From Daphnia pulex (lineage: Eukaryota; Arthropoda; Branchiopoda; Diplostraca; Daphniidae), in NCBI RefSeq assembly GCF_021134715.1, contig NC_060017.1:1612001-1676000 (forward strand): DNA of 64,000 nucleotides, in the 5' to 3' direction. The translations under genes were made by a program, and so were the position numbers. Of this stretch, positions 27,297-42,123 are shown one piece after another. A model generated the notes under the pieces. The model was not told the origin of the DNA and did no database searches. It was given only the letters and a program-made list of their open reading frames with translations. Each line of letters opens with the position of its first letter. The stretch's first letter is position 1.

Positions 27297-29786
27297 TGAT
27301 TGTTTTTTTTTTTTTTTTTTTTCGGCTAACAAAAAGTCTCGAAACGGTACACAAATCCACTCGACACGACGGAAAATGACAAGCGCAACGTTGCTGGCGA
27401 CTCGGCCGGAGCAAAGGCTCACGAGCGACTGACTGGAGGTGGTGGACCGAGAATACCCGAATGGAAAGTGAACTGGTGGGCCAGTTGATTTTATCAAGGA
27501 CTTGCTTGTTGTGGATTTATAGCGTGTAGATGAACACTGGTGTAGTGCAGCAAGGTGGATGTCCTTGACTGCTTATGCTTGTTGCCGTCCCATCCAACTG
27601 ACGCCGCCGGCTCACCGACGGTTCAGCAACTAGCGAAAAAAAAAAAACCACATCAGCAGAGAAACTATTGACTCATTCGACTGAGTAACTAACTACGTAA
27701 TGCAATTTAGTTCTATTATTTCTAGTGTTTCCCATGAGTAAGTAAACAACTGCCGCTGGTTCGTTACTTCTGAATGGCGAAACGTCATCCCTTTTGTGGT
27801 TATTGTCATCACATATTCAACTATTTGTATCGACACAAACGCAAGGAGAATATTGCAAACCGCATTATCGCTATACCTACAAAAGTTAAGGTAGGGTTTG
27901 CGTATGCTCCATCATTGAGCAAAACCTCATCAGAACTCGATTTGGCAGGTATATCCTGAAGATGCGCCTTCATCCGTCTTTCCCTTTTTTTCGCCGTAGC
28001 GCTTCCAGCAGATTGGGCTGTGCGGACTACAAGGTGAATTTTCATCACGAAACATTTTCTTGTTATACTTGCAGATGTTCACTTGATATTCCGGCGACGC
28101 TGTTATAGCCATCCATCTCCAACCGAGACTTGATGCACAGATTCGGTGCGCTCCCTCACGAAAATGACTTTCTGTTTTGATGCACTGACTGCAATATGTT
28201 TGTGTTATTATGTATATAGTGGTTTTCTGTGGGTTATGGCAAATGTATGGGCATATCATATAAATTGCAGAGTGCTCATTTCGAGAAGAAGAAGAAGAAG
28301 AGTCTGTAAAAGAAAAAATTGCCAAAAAAATGGATGCTGACAGTGGATTCCTTTTTTGGCGCACCTGCATCCCTTTTAGTTTTTGACGTTTTCCGGGGAA
28401 AGAGAGAGGGGGGGGGGGCTCCAGCTCCAGCACTATATACCTACAGCACGACGAACAATTCTCTCACTAATTATAGCGATGCGCACAGATTATTTTGCTG
28501 GAAATCACGCATCAGTATAATTGGGCGACGGTGTCGGACGCGCAAATTCCAGTCATTAGGTGCCGAATTTGCGGACGAGGAGTCACGCTGGAGCGATTCA
28601 CTTTTACTCTTCACTTCGATGTAATTTGCTTTAATTGACTCGAGAGTTGAGATGATGTCAAAACCAGCCGGAAGGTATTTTTGGCCGTTCACTATTTTCC
28701 CAAGCAAGAAGTGAGATTTTTACCCGGTGACTCTGCAGATCGTCATCACACTGGAAGAGAGTTGAATGGACGGTTAGTACCTTGGCCTTTATTTTTGCAT
28801 AAACTGCTTTTTCTGTAGCGATGCTGGACCAGTTGCACTTATATAGCTACCATGAAATTGGCAAACTGCATAGCGTGAAACTAGAATATAACAATGCTGG
28901 TAGTTTCTCGCTGGCGTCCCATTGGAAAACGCATTCAAAGCACAACAGATGGAACGTAAAAATGCAGCAAAAAAAATAAATAAAGAAAAAGAAAAAGGAA
29001 GGTTTTGTTTTCGGAAAGCGAAAGGGCGAAAAACCGGTTTTTCAATCTTTTCAGTTGCTCATAGCACATAGTACATTTTTTGAGTCGCGACAGACGTTCC
29101 CTTTCGAGCGAAACATGTTTTTTTTTCTTCTTGACACTCATCGCATGTGATGCGTTGATGCGTAGTACACGGTATATCTTTTCTCTGTTGCTTTCGTTAC
29201 AAAGACATTGACTTCCAAGCTTCTTTTTACAATTTCTTCGAGTTTCATCCGCGAAATTTACATTCATAGTCGTGTTGAGGGAGAGAGGACATATGCTGAC
29301 GTGGATTCAGTGATGTGGCATTTATGTGACAGAGTTGTTGTGTTCCGTCAACACTTCGTGACGAAATAACAGCCCACTAACTAGAAAGTACGAGAAAGTA
29401 TATGTACAACAGAGGCGCAAAAGGCCTAACCATCTTTTATCAAAATTGTTTGCCCAAGGGGTTGTGGAATCCGATTAGAAAACCAAAACTTAACGAATTG
29501 AAGTAAAAGTTTTTAAAAAAGATGATTACAAGATGTTTTGAGCAGAAAAAATGCAAAAGTTGCGGGGCGATCGTAGAACAACTCAACCAATCGGTAATCG
29601 TCTAAAATCAGAAAATAAACAAACGTGTCGCCATGGAAAGGAGCTATTGTGTATAGCCGTGTTACAATTAGTCAAAAATCAACAAACGCACACGGACCTG
29701 GATTTGTGAGTCTTGACAGATTTCCAAACAATATGCCTACATGTCGTGTGGCGCAACAGGAAACTCCAAATGCTGAAAAACAAATC
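27297..29786. other. Region with no confirmed gene; possible small minus-strand unit
   Basis: No family recognised. On the minus strand a TATA-like TATATAA near 28840-28848 is followed by open frames at 28471-28730 and 27930-28180. The second encodes a Cys-bearing stretch with WRWMAITASPEYQVNICKYN. I could not join them with sound splice sites. A 20-base T run lies at 27303-27322 and a G run near 28409-28420. Confidence 0.3.
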
Positions 29787-29833
29787 GATAAGCTTCGAGA
29801 ATTAGATTATGAAATTTCCAGTCGTTATAAAAG
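29787..29833 (+). promoter_or_regulatory. Promoter of trypsin T1: GATA site and TATA box
   Basis: CGATAAG at 29787-29793 and TATAAAAG at 29826-29833, about 58 bp before the start codon. Spacing resembles the other trypsin promoters, although no clear TCAGT initiator is present. Confidence 0.6.
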
Positions 29834-29883
29834 ACAGTGGTTATTCTCTTCGACCACAGAGCAGACCAAATTGTTCACCAAAA

Positions 29884-31375
<1,492 letters not shown>

Positions 31376-32171
31376 AAAGTACCTGATATGTTCGTATGCA
31401 ATACATAATAAAATTATATTGCCGCAATATAGTTCTTGTTGGAAAAATGAATATAAAATATGGATGCATAGAATTATAGAAAAATCCTGTTTTATTATTG
31501 GTTGAAATGAAAGATGAATACTTTTCAGTAAAATCATTTGAATTTCGTGTCGATACAAAATTGATAAGTACAAATATAAACTGTCTAGATACAACTGACG
31601 CACAGTGAATTTTTTAACGATATCGAATGGGTCACTAGTGAACACCACACTTCACTGATAAATATCAGATTGTATTGTTTGTTTGTAAAAATCAATAACA
31701 AAAATGTGGTGTTTTGGTATTAATTTGGTGATTGACGTTCAGCTTTGCTGGTCACTTCTATCCTCAGCACAAAGGTTTTTCTAAAACAGCTCAGGGACTG
31801 ATATAAGCCTGATAACCTTTTATCATTTGTTTTTTTTTAAACGATGGTACGCTAAAGTCAAAGTCTCTGGCAAAACCTGAAAAAATATACTATAACCAAA
31901 CCCCAAAATCAAAACGAAAAACTGTTGCGATTATCCATACTGTATCGCCAAATTTAAATGATTTTGATTTGACATTAGAATTAACTATGTAGGATGCCAC
32001 AATTTCACATTTGTCTTGATCAAGCAATATTGAAAGCAGTGTTCATTTTTACGCGGACAATAACGGATTCTTTACTCTGAAAAATAACAGGATTGTTTGC
32101 TTTTTACGTAACCGTTTGAACAAAAAAGTACATGAGAACTAAGGACTAAGGAGGATCTATCTATTAGGCCC
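31376..32171. other. Intergenic, T1 to T2
   Basis: AT-rich; nothing recognised beyond the T1 polyadenylation signal. Confidence 0.5.
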
Positions 32172-32251
32172 TGATAAGAGCATATGGAAATTCAGCTCGA
32201 ATATACAATAAAATGATGAAAGTACGTTGCGACCAACAAACTTTCGTCAGT
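32172..32251 (+). promoter_or_regulatory. Promoter of trypsin T2: GATA site and initiator
   Basis: TGATAAGA at 32172-32179, a weak TATA-like ATATAC near 32203, and TCAGT at 32247-32251, 18 bp before the start codon. Confidence 0.6.
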
Positions 32252-32268
32252 AGCTGGATTCAGACAAG

Positions 32269-33689
32269 ATGAAGTTCGTCGTTCTTGCCACTTTGCTTAC
32301 CTATTCCTGGGGTAGGACCCACATGTATTACTAAATCGATAAATAAACATTTGAAATCAATTAATTGACAAATCAAAGCAGTTCAGCAACTGCCCTATAA
32401 ATAAAATTTCATTACTTATGTACACGTTCTTTTTTTTTAAATATAATTATACAGCTGCCCCCCATCCACCAATTTTGCCTCGTCTGCCAATAAACGACAT
32501 CGTGAGCGGTCATCAACTGAAGTTGTCCGAAAAGATCATCGGGGGAGTGGAGGTTGTTCCTAATTCGCTGCCTTTTCAGGTCTCGATACAGAGAGGAAGC
32601 GCCGGCGTTTATACGCAATCATGCGGTGGGTCCATTCTAAACGAAACCACAGTTCTCACCGCCGCTCACTGCGTGGATGGGTAAACTAAAAAATACAAAA
32701 CAGTATAGATCTGGAAAAAAAACTAGTAGCAACGCTTATCGCTGGCAAACATATTTGGCGAATATAATATTCAGAGCCGTCGTAAGAGCCCTACGAGTTG
32801 TGGCGGGCGAGCACAGTCTGAACAATGAAAGCGGCTTGGAACAAAACAGGGATGTTGCCTTCTATTCGATGCATCCTCGCTACACGGCTAGTACATGGGA
32901 AGATGACATTGCTCTCATTGTGGTACGTATATAAACTCAACTAATTTCTGTCTGCATTTCCTATATAGAATCTGATTGATTTGTTTTTATTCAAAAGTTG
33001 ACCGAACCATTTGACCTGAGCGTACCTTCTGCCAAGCCGGTTAACCTACCACCGCCTACTTCCGAATACGATGCTCCGGCGGGAACCGTCTTCACTGTCT
33101 CCGGATGGGGAACCACGAGAGTAATTTTTCGTTTTCTATTTAGGGTCCTTTTTCAAATTTGAAAACGTTTGAAAACTTTTTCAAAAATGGCTGCTTGTGA
33201 GACCAATGATGTATGATTTTATTTGACCATACAGTACGGTGGCATTTTGGTCTCTGACGTTCTCCTAAGCGTAGATGTCCCGGTAGTTGCTGATGTGGAC
33301 TGCGACGCTTATTATGGAGGAACTAGCGAAAAGCCAGAAGTTTATCCATCCATGCTTTGCGCTGGAAACACCACCGACGGTATTAGATACCTTATTTATT
33401 TTTTCACGAACAAAATTTCGAATAATATTTATTATTCGGTTCCTTTAGGTGGCATCGATGCATGCCAAGGTGACTCTGGAGGTCCGTTATTCTCGGGCAG
33501 TGGAGAGACAGCTGTCCAGCACGGCATCGTTTCATGGGGAAAGAGTTGCGCCGAACCCCAGTGGCCCGGTATGACATCATTTTCAAAATTCAGTTACCAT
33601 TTTATCAAATTGTCTTTCGTATTTCGTTTACAGGCGTGTACACCCAGGTCTCGTACTTTGTCGAATGGATTGCCCTTGCCATGCAATAA
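32269..33689 (+). CDS. Trypsin-like serine protease T2, 286 aa
   Basis: Seven exons: 32269-32311, 32455-32680, 32775-32922, 32998-33120, 33235-33379, 33449-33568, 33634-33689. Signal peptide MKFVVLATLLTYSWG; propeptide ends SEK before IIGG. Triad: His in TAAHC, Asp in EDDIALI, Ser in GDSGG; Asp189 in GGIDACQ; all six Cys kept. This is the simplest exon layout of the array, shared with T3, T9 and T10, and probably close to the ancestral one. It is more diverged from T4-T8 than those are from one another. Secreted digestive trypsin is the likely role. Polyadenylation signal at 33808-33813. Confidence 0.92.
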
Positions 33690-34028
33690 TTTCTTCTCTT
33701 ATAGTCATTTTTCACCAGGACTCTGTATCAAGACAAAGTTTAGCTACGCAAGCGCACTGTGATACATAACGGTCCATAAGATGATTAATGTAGCCTACTT
33801 ATATAACAATAAAAAATTTTGAAGCTATATAGCAACGTATTTGGCTTGCAATCCATCAGCACGTGAAGACCGATATGACAAAACATTTTGTAGCCTAGCT
33901 ATCGTTATACTTGATTTTGAGAGTAAAATTGAATCATGATGTTAGGTAATGAATTTCTTTTTTTTCAAAAAATTGCTGAGGATGAGCCAATCATGCAAAG
34001 TCGTCTATACATCGATCGCTCTCTCACC
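33690..34028. other. Intergenic, T2 to T3
   Basis: AT-rich; nothing beyond the T2 polyadenylation signal. Confidence 0.5.
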
Positions 34029-34082
34029 GATAACAGGGTTTAAAAGCTTTGACGTTTGCTTGAATAAACAACTCTCGTCAGT
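34029..34082 (+). promoter_or_regulatory. Promoter of T3: GATA-like site, degenerate TATA, initiator
   Basis: GATAAC at 34029-34034, TTTAAAAG at about 34039, and TCAGT at 34078-34082. The GATA to TATA spacing is much shorter than in the other copies. Confidence 0.5.
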
Positions 34083-34099
34083 TGCTGTCACTAACCAAG

Positions 34100-35511
34100 A
34101 TGAAGTGCTTCCTTCTAGCCACTCTGTTAGTCTTTGCTTGGGGTAAGTTGCTACCGTCCTTCCTAGAAGTTTATTTTTCATTAACAAATTTTTATTGATT
34201 CATCAAAATTACAGCTGCCCCTCAGCAGCGCGCGGTTTTGCCCCGCTTGCCCTTAAACATCATTTTAAATAAGCGGTTCCAAAATGCAATCTCGTCCGAT
34301 AGGATCCTCAGCGGAAGTGAGGTGGTCCCGAACTCGTTGCCCTTCCAGGTCTCGCTGCAGCGACGAGGACTGAACGGTGCCTATGTGCAAGTAGGTGGTG
34401 GATCCATCCTCGACGATTCTACTATTCTGCATGCTGCTCACGGTGTTGTCGGGTAATGAGAAATTCAATAAAAATACTAACAAATCAGATCAAACTTCGT
34501 ATTCATTGCTGTGCCTTGTTCCTGTACTGCTACGCAGGATAATGAGCTTGGTTGAATACCGCATTGTCGCTGGCGAGCATAGTCTCTCCGTCGATAGCGG
34601 TCTCGAACAAATCCGAGCGGTTTCATCCATTGTCACACATCCAAATTTCGATGACATCACCTATGAGGATGACATTTCTCTTATTTTCGTGAGTGCCTCA
34701 TCCCTTGCCTTATGTAGAAAGACAGCCTTACTGAGCTGATCATTCGTTATTCCGATATTGTTCCGTTATTCCGTTTTTAGTTAACAGAGCCGCTGGACCT
34801 GAGCGTTCCCTCTGCCAAACCGATCGCTTTGCCAGGCCCAACGGCTGAGTTTGACCCTCCTGCTGGATTCCGAGTCAACGTTTCTGGATGGGGAACCACA
34901 ACCGTACGAGCTTTTCTTAAGACACATGTTCTTATTAGTTTATTCATTTAAACTTGCCACGTACAGTCGGACGGAGATGTTTCAGACGTCCTCCGCAGCG
35001 TGGAAGTTCCTGTGATCCCCGATTTTGATTGCGATGCCGCATACGGAGGTGACGGTGTATACATAGCCGTTTTTCCGTCCATGGTGTGCGCCGGAGATAC
35101 CGTCACGAGTAATTCCTGCCAGTTTACAGACTTGATAATCGTAAGGAAATCGATCAATTCTATTTTTTCTTCAACCAGGTCGCATTCCGTATTGCCAAGG
35201 AGATTCTGGAGGGCCATTCTTCACCGGAACCGGTGAGACGGCTGTCCAACACGGAATCGTTTCATGGGGACAGTCTTGTACTTACTCACAATTCCCTGGT
35301 AAATAACCATTACTTAAATGCTTTTTTGAATTTCCGTTTGATATTTTACGTTCAGTCCTACTAAAACATACAGTGCAGCTTTCAGATGAACTTTAGTATC
35401 CCTTTGCCCCTCTAAAAATCTCATTTAATAATACTAATCTTAACAATATGTTTAGGTGTGTACACCCAAGTGTCATACTACCTGGACTGGATCGCCGCTA
35501 ACAGACGCTAA
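34100..35511 (+). CDS. Divergent trypsin-family protease T3, 290 aa
   Basis: Seven intact exons: 34100-34142, 34215-34452, 34538-34688, 34781-34903, 34967-35108, 35179-35298, 35456-35511. Signal peptide MKCFLLATLLVFAWG. The activation site reads DR-ILSG instead of DK-IVGG. The triad is complete (His90, Asp139, Ser242), but both Cys of the His-loop disulfide are Gly (Gly75, Gly91; each TGC to GGT). The pocket segment reads SRIPYCQGDSGG, so Asp189 is Pro236 and Ser190 is Tyr237. The other two disulfides remain. Trypsin specificity is therefore unlikely; a changed specificity or a non-digestive role is inferred. The open frame with good splice sites argues against simple decay. It could also be an early pseudogene. 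Confidence 0.85.
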
Positions 35512-36694
35512 AGAATAGAGAGCTTTTCAATTTTAAATCTCTTCTGAATACAATGTCTTATGAATAAGAAAATGATGGCATAGAGAATTAATTTTTTTTT
35601 CGCAGTACTGTGCAGTTCACAAGAGGAAGTTACTCTCTGCAAATAATGCCAGCTAAAAACATTATGTACGTGGCATGATTGGCGATAGAAATCGAAATTT
35701 GGATACATAAACTCATAGTGCTAGTAAACCAGTATTTGGGTTTTTCACTTGCAAACGAACTTCATGATAAGCCTGTGAACTGAACAACCCAACTACATAG
35801 GGATTGAAACATAAAGTTTACCAACGCATGTCGGTCATTACATTTGAAAGTCGCTATTTGGACCAAACGACCACATGTCACTCGATGCTGTCAGTCTTAG
35901 GTACTCAGTGACGGCCGCTAATACGTCACATCTGATTTTCCAGCTTCAATTGTTTACAAAAGGAGTATAACGACTTATGGCGGATCCAATGCTCTGCGCA
36001 AAGGTCTTTTCAAGTCCTGTCTAAGTCAGATCACTAACTGATAGCTTATCACTCTTCTATCTGCTACGTATCTGAAATGGGAGCAGTCACGCAAACGGAT
36101 GTAAAATGAAGAACATACAACGCTAAATCCTGAACGTCAATAACAAAACGACGAAAAACCATAGCTTAATTGAATCAAAGCCTGCGTTTGACGTATTTTA
36201 CTTGATCAACAACACCACACATTTTATTTTGGTGCTGTCTACCGGTAGTAGTAACGATGACAAGATGAAAGGTTGGTAAATATGGACTCTTTGTGATTAA
36301 TTGCTGATTACCGAGGGAGATTAACGCGTGTAAATGCTTCTATTAAGTATTTTTACGCGCGCTATCTGAAATATAAGTTTTGAAAATTGATAGTCCCCAG
36401 GGAAACCAAACAAAAAATTCTGTGTTTCCGAAGTAAAAAAATTAAATAAAACTGAAAACAGGATTGAAATCCAGCCAGGATGCAGATAGCTTCACGGATA
36501 TGACGAGTCATATTACACACGCTTCAATACAATAATCAATATAATCCAGTTAAAAATAGCGATGAAATATTAAGTGTGCTAAGACAGAATAACTGCCCAC
36601 TGCAAATATAGCCCCTATTTGTAAACAAATGAACGTACAGAAGAACCAATCACAAGGCGAAGACGTGGTCAAATAATAACAATCCGGATTGTCC
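35512..36694. other. Intergenic, T3 to T4
   Basis: No gene found. A start-like CAAGATGAAAGGTTGGTAAAT near 36260 recalls the beginning of a trypsin first exon, but no signal peptide or second exon follows. Confidence 0.45.
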
Positions 36695-36768
36695 TGATAA
36701 CGACCAACCAAATCCCCTTTCGGAAGGTATAAATATTGAGTTCTTATTTCAGCAGCAACACTTGTCAG
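36695..36768 (+). promoter_or_regulatory. Promoter of trypsin T4: GATA, TATA, initiator
   Basis: TGATAAC at 36695-36701, TATAAATA at 36728-36735, TCAGT at 36764-36768, start codon at 36787. Confidence 0.72.
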
Positions 36769-36786
36769 TAGCACCTTCTGGTCAAG

Positions 36787-38290
36787 ATGAAATTCCTCGT
36801 TCTAGCCGCTTTGTTCGCTTGTGCCTGCGGTAAGTCTTTTTGGGCTCATTTTTGTTAGCTAATTAGTACACTTATTGGTTTACTCCAAAACTGCAATGTA
36901 CAGCATCGCACTACGATTCTATATTAATAAATAACAACTTTGCAGCTCTTCCTCAGCGCATGGTTTTGCCCCGCCTTCCGGCTTCGGTCATTTCCAAGGG
37001 AAAATTCCAGTTGATCCCGTCCAACAAGATCGTCGGTGGAACTGAAGTTGAGCCCAACTCGTTGCCCTTCCAGGTTTCCCTCCAGCGCAAAGGCCTCACT
37101 GGTCTCTACTCGCAATCGTGCGGTGGATCCATCCTCGATGAAAACACCATCCTTGATGCTGCCCACTGCGTTGACGGGTACGACAACATCTTTCGTTTTG
37201 ATTCTAGTGTTCTTGTATACCTGCTGACAGAATAGATGCTAATTGAATTGTTTCAACATTACAGAGCTAATATCCCAAATTTGCGCATCGTCGCTGGTGA
37301 GCACAGCCTTTCCGTTGAGAGCGGCCTCGAACAGAACCGTCTGGTCACCCGTGTTGCAACTCACCCCAGATACAACAGCGCCACCTACGAGGATGACATC
37401 TCCTTGATTTTCGTGAGTATTTAGTTTCGTTTACAATTTTTTCATAAAAGCGAGAAGAACAAAGTTTATACTGTTCGAAAACTATTTCTGTATTCAGCTA
37501 AGTTTTATGGTGTCGTTTTTTTAGTTGGACGCTCCGTTGGACCTCAGCGTTCCCTCTGCCAAGGCTATTTCTCTGCCACCCCCTACTTCTGAATTGGATC
37601 CTCCCGCTGGAACCGTTGTCACCTGCTCCGGATGGGGAACCACCAGCGTGAGTGATTGTATTCAATGAAAAATCCGAGCTTCGCTAGTCTTCAATGTTTT
37701 CTCTTTTTGAATGTTCCAGTCAGGCGGAAGCATTTCTGACGTCCTTCGCAGTGTTGACATCCCAGTTGTTTCCGATGCTGATTGCGATTCTGCTTACGGA
37801 GGTTTGCGAACCAAGAAAAACGAAATGAAAAGAAACTGTTTGTTAAGATTTAAGTTTTTTTTTTTTGTCTTCAGGTACCGCCTCATCCCCATCCGTTTTT
37901 CCTTCCATGATGTGCGCTGGTGACACCGCCAACGGTAATATTACTTTATTAATTAAAATTAATCTTTTAAAAAGAAAATACTTGCAAGGCAAGAAATTTT
38001 AAAAGAAATTTTCAAATTGTGTTGCTTATAGGTGGCATCGACTCTTGCCAAGGTGACTCTGGCGGTCCCCTCTTCACCGGCACTGGTGAAACAGCCGTCC
38101 AACACGGAATCGTCTCCTGGGGTCAGGGCTGCGCTCTTGCCCGATTCCCCGGTAAATTATTGAATTCACCTAGTTCACTATTTTGGCGTTTAATTACTTA
38201 TTCCTAATTTCATGTATATTGTTTGATTTGCCAGGTGTCTACACCCAGGTGTCGTACTTCCTTGACTGGATCGCCGCTGCCAGGGGTTAA
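36787..38290 (+). CDS. Trypsin-like serine protease T4, 287 aa
   Basis: Eight exons: 36787-36829, 36946-37177, 37265-37412, 37525-37647, 37720-37801, 37875-37934, 38032-38151, 38235-38290. Signal peptide [15 protein letters not shown]; propeptide ends SNK42 before IVGG. Triad His88, Asp136, Ser239; Asp233 (Asp189) in the S1 pocket; the six usual Cys present. Two oddities: an extra intron within the fifth ancestral exon (after DSAYGG), and a Cys in VVTCSGWG where the others have VTVSGWG, which would be unpaired unless it bonds with another free Cys. Polyadenylation signal at 38412-38417. Likely a secreted gut trypsin. Confidence 0.92.
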
Positions 38291-39419
38291 AGAAAAAAGC
38301 TCTGTCATTTTTTAAGCTCTAACAAAATCACGGGCTTTAATATCCAGTTCGTATTGACGCATTTTCTTGAAAAAAAAAAGTATTTGATTGAAATTTTGGT
38401 TACCAAAACGAAATAAATCTGCAAAAGTTATGTTTTGGTTTTTTTTTCCAATTCCAATAAAAAGCTTTACCAAACTCTTAAAAAAATTCAATGTATCATT
38501 AAAAAAAAAGCGTGTGTTTGTTATACGCTTCATTTTTTTATACAAGAAAAGTCATTGACTTCCGTTGCCTTTGCTTTGGGCCTAAAATAGTGGTTGAAGT
38601 AGGAGAAATGGAAATAATTTTGATTGTGACTTATTGGGTCGCGTATAAATTTGATGAAAAATCCTGTTTTTTTTTTCATGCACATAACTAGATATTTATC
38701 AATAATCTACATTTGCACTTTATCTCCTTAACTGTGTCGAAATATTAAATGCATATACAGGTCACGTGTTGATGGCCTTTTGTAAATAGATTTTGAAATT
38801 GTTTACCTGTCGAACATTCGGGATGGCACACTATATGAACTATCGTATGATGAAAAATTCAGAAAGAACAAACAGTCAGTCAGAAACAGATGATTGGCAG
38901 CCAATATCAAATAATACGGGATGAACTGATAAAAAACATATCTTATGTGTAATAATAAACTATTATGGGCTGGAAATTTATCAGCTTACAGCCTTACAGT
39001 AGGACTTTTAATGTTACAATACTTACAAATCAAAAACAAATTAGAGTGGGAAAAACACTCAAGGTTTCACTAAAATACGTAAAAAGTATATAAGTAATAC
39101 GACAGAAAACAAACTAGCAGTCTTTATAAAAAGTTATGCAAAACGATATGTTGAAATGTTAATAAGCCTAAAATAATCTAAAAGATCTAAATTATATAAA
39201 TGTGAACCCAAAATTTACAATTTTTTGTATCGCGTCAAGCAATATTAAAATTTAATTTAATAAAATCAACTGTAACCATCTCTCTGTAACCGGATTCTAC
39301 ATGTTTGTCAGAAAAATGGACATACGGACTATGAAATCTGAATTAGTTAGGTAAGAAAACAACATCAGTAACCAATGATACAATACCATACGATTTTTTC
39401 CCACGTCACCAGACTTGAT
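38291..39419. other. Intergenic, T4 to T5
   Basis: AT-rich; no gene. From about 39270 it resembles the region upstream of T8 (about 48310 on). Confidence 0.5.
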
Positions 39420-39483
39420 TGATAAGAACAGGATACCCTAAGGGTATAAAAGGGAACAGAGCCGGCAATTAAGTTTCATCAGT
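39420..39483 (+). promoter_or_regulatory. Promoter of trypsin T5: GATA, TATA, initiator
   Basis: TGATAAGA at 39420-39427, TATAAAAG at 39445-39452, TCAGT at 39479-39483. The whole segment is almost identical to the T8 promoter. Confidence 0.8.
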
Positions 39484-39508
39484 CCTAATACAGCTGTTTC
39501 AAGCCAAA

Positions 39509-41069
<1,561 letters not shown>

Positions 41070-42035
41070 ACTTAATTGATGAACCAATATGTCCGAATTT
41101 ACCTTCCCCTTTAAAGCATTCCCACTGCGTTAGTTCCAATTTATATTCTAATAACACCTTTGCTCTGAATGTACACTGTTACCAACCAAGTACCAAAAGA
41201 AAAATAAATTTATGGACACACGCAAAATCTGTTTGTTTTTTTATCATGCTGAATCTGATCCTTATATTAATATTATAGCTTGTATAGTTTAAAGGCTATA
41301 CGTTAAGCGAGGTGTGGCGCTGAACATTCAAATCAATGATAAGTTATCACAGCCAAAATGGGTTGCAGATAGGGACGTGTCGAGTCTAAGACGAGTTTGC
41401 CTTTTCAGTTCTACCCTGCCATTCAAAAAATGAAAAGAAAATTAGCCAAAAAAAAAGTTCTTTATAATAAGATTTCCATTCTTATGCCGTTTTAACCGAT
41501 ACTGTATTTTACTGATATTACTCATACACTAGTGAAGCCATAAAGTTTTAAACAAAATTGAAAGTGGGTGGGTATTTTGAAGAGCGGTGTCTGCTGAACG
41601 GGGCACACGTTCGCTTATAATTGCGCTGCATTCTTGGCCTTTATATTGAATTGAGTACCCTATAAAGGAGATTCACGAAGAGGGAGCAGAAATGCAAATG
41701 CAAATCGGGATGAATAAAATTACAATTTATACACAGTTGGAGGAGCAAGGAATCGAACACGGGTCTTTTTATGGATAAGCTGAATTGCTAATGGCTTGAT
41801 GCCTTGATCCGATGACAATGTAAATGAAATTTCGATGTGAATTCAGTCAAATCAGGATGTTTTTATTAGTACTATTGTTTAATAATTCTTTTATCTTTTT
41901 CAGAATTATTTATAAACGTTATGTATGCACCTACAGAAAGAAAACACGTCAATCAAACCTGAACGTACTTGAAGTTTTTAACTACCCAAATAAAGAACAG
42001 TGATAAATTGTGAACAATACGTACTTCAATTCAGT
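41070..42035. other. Intergenic, T5 to T6
   Basis: No gene found. A tRNA-like string near 41742-41770 was examined and rejected (see rejected list). Confidence 0.5.
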
Positions 42036-42098
42036 TGATAAGATTGCGACAACGCAAGTATAAATGCGAACGGTGTCGTAGGTCCCATTTTCATCAGT
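42036..42098 (+). promoter_or_regulatory. Promoter of trypsin T6: GATA, TATA, initiator
   Basis: TGATAAGA at 42036-42043, TATAAAT at 42059-42065, TCAGT at 42094-42098, start codon at 42124. Confidence 0.75.
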
Positions 42099-42123
42099 TC
42101 CTCATCGTCATTTTTAAGAAACC

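Noticed and set aside
41740-41775. tRNA-like string containing a GTTCGATTCC T-loop on the minus strand
   Set aside because: The T stem does not pair, no matching acceptor or D arm could be folded, and no CCA-independent cloverleaf emerged. It is at best a decayed tRNA-like scrap.
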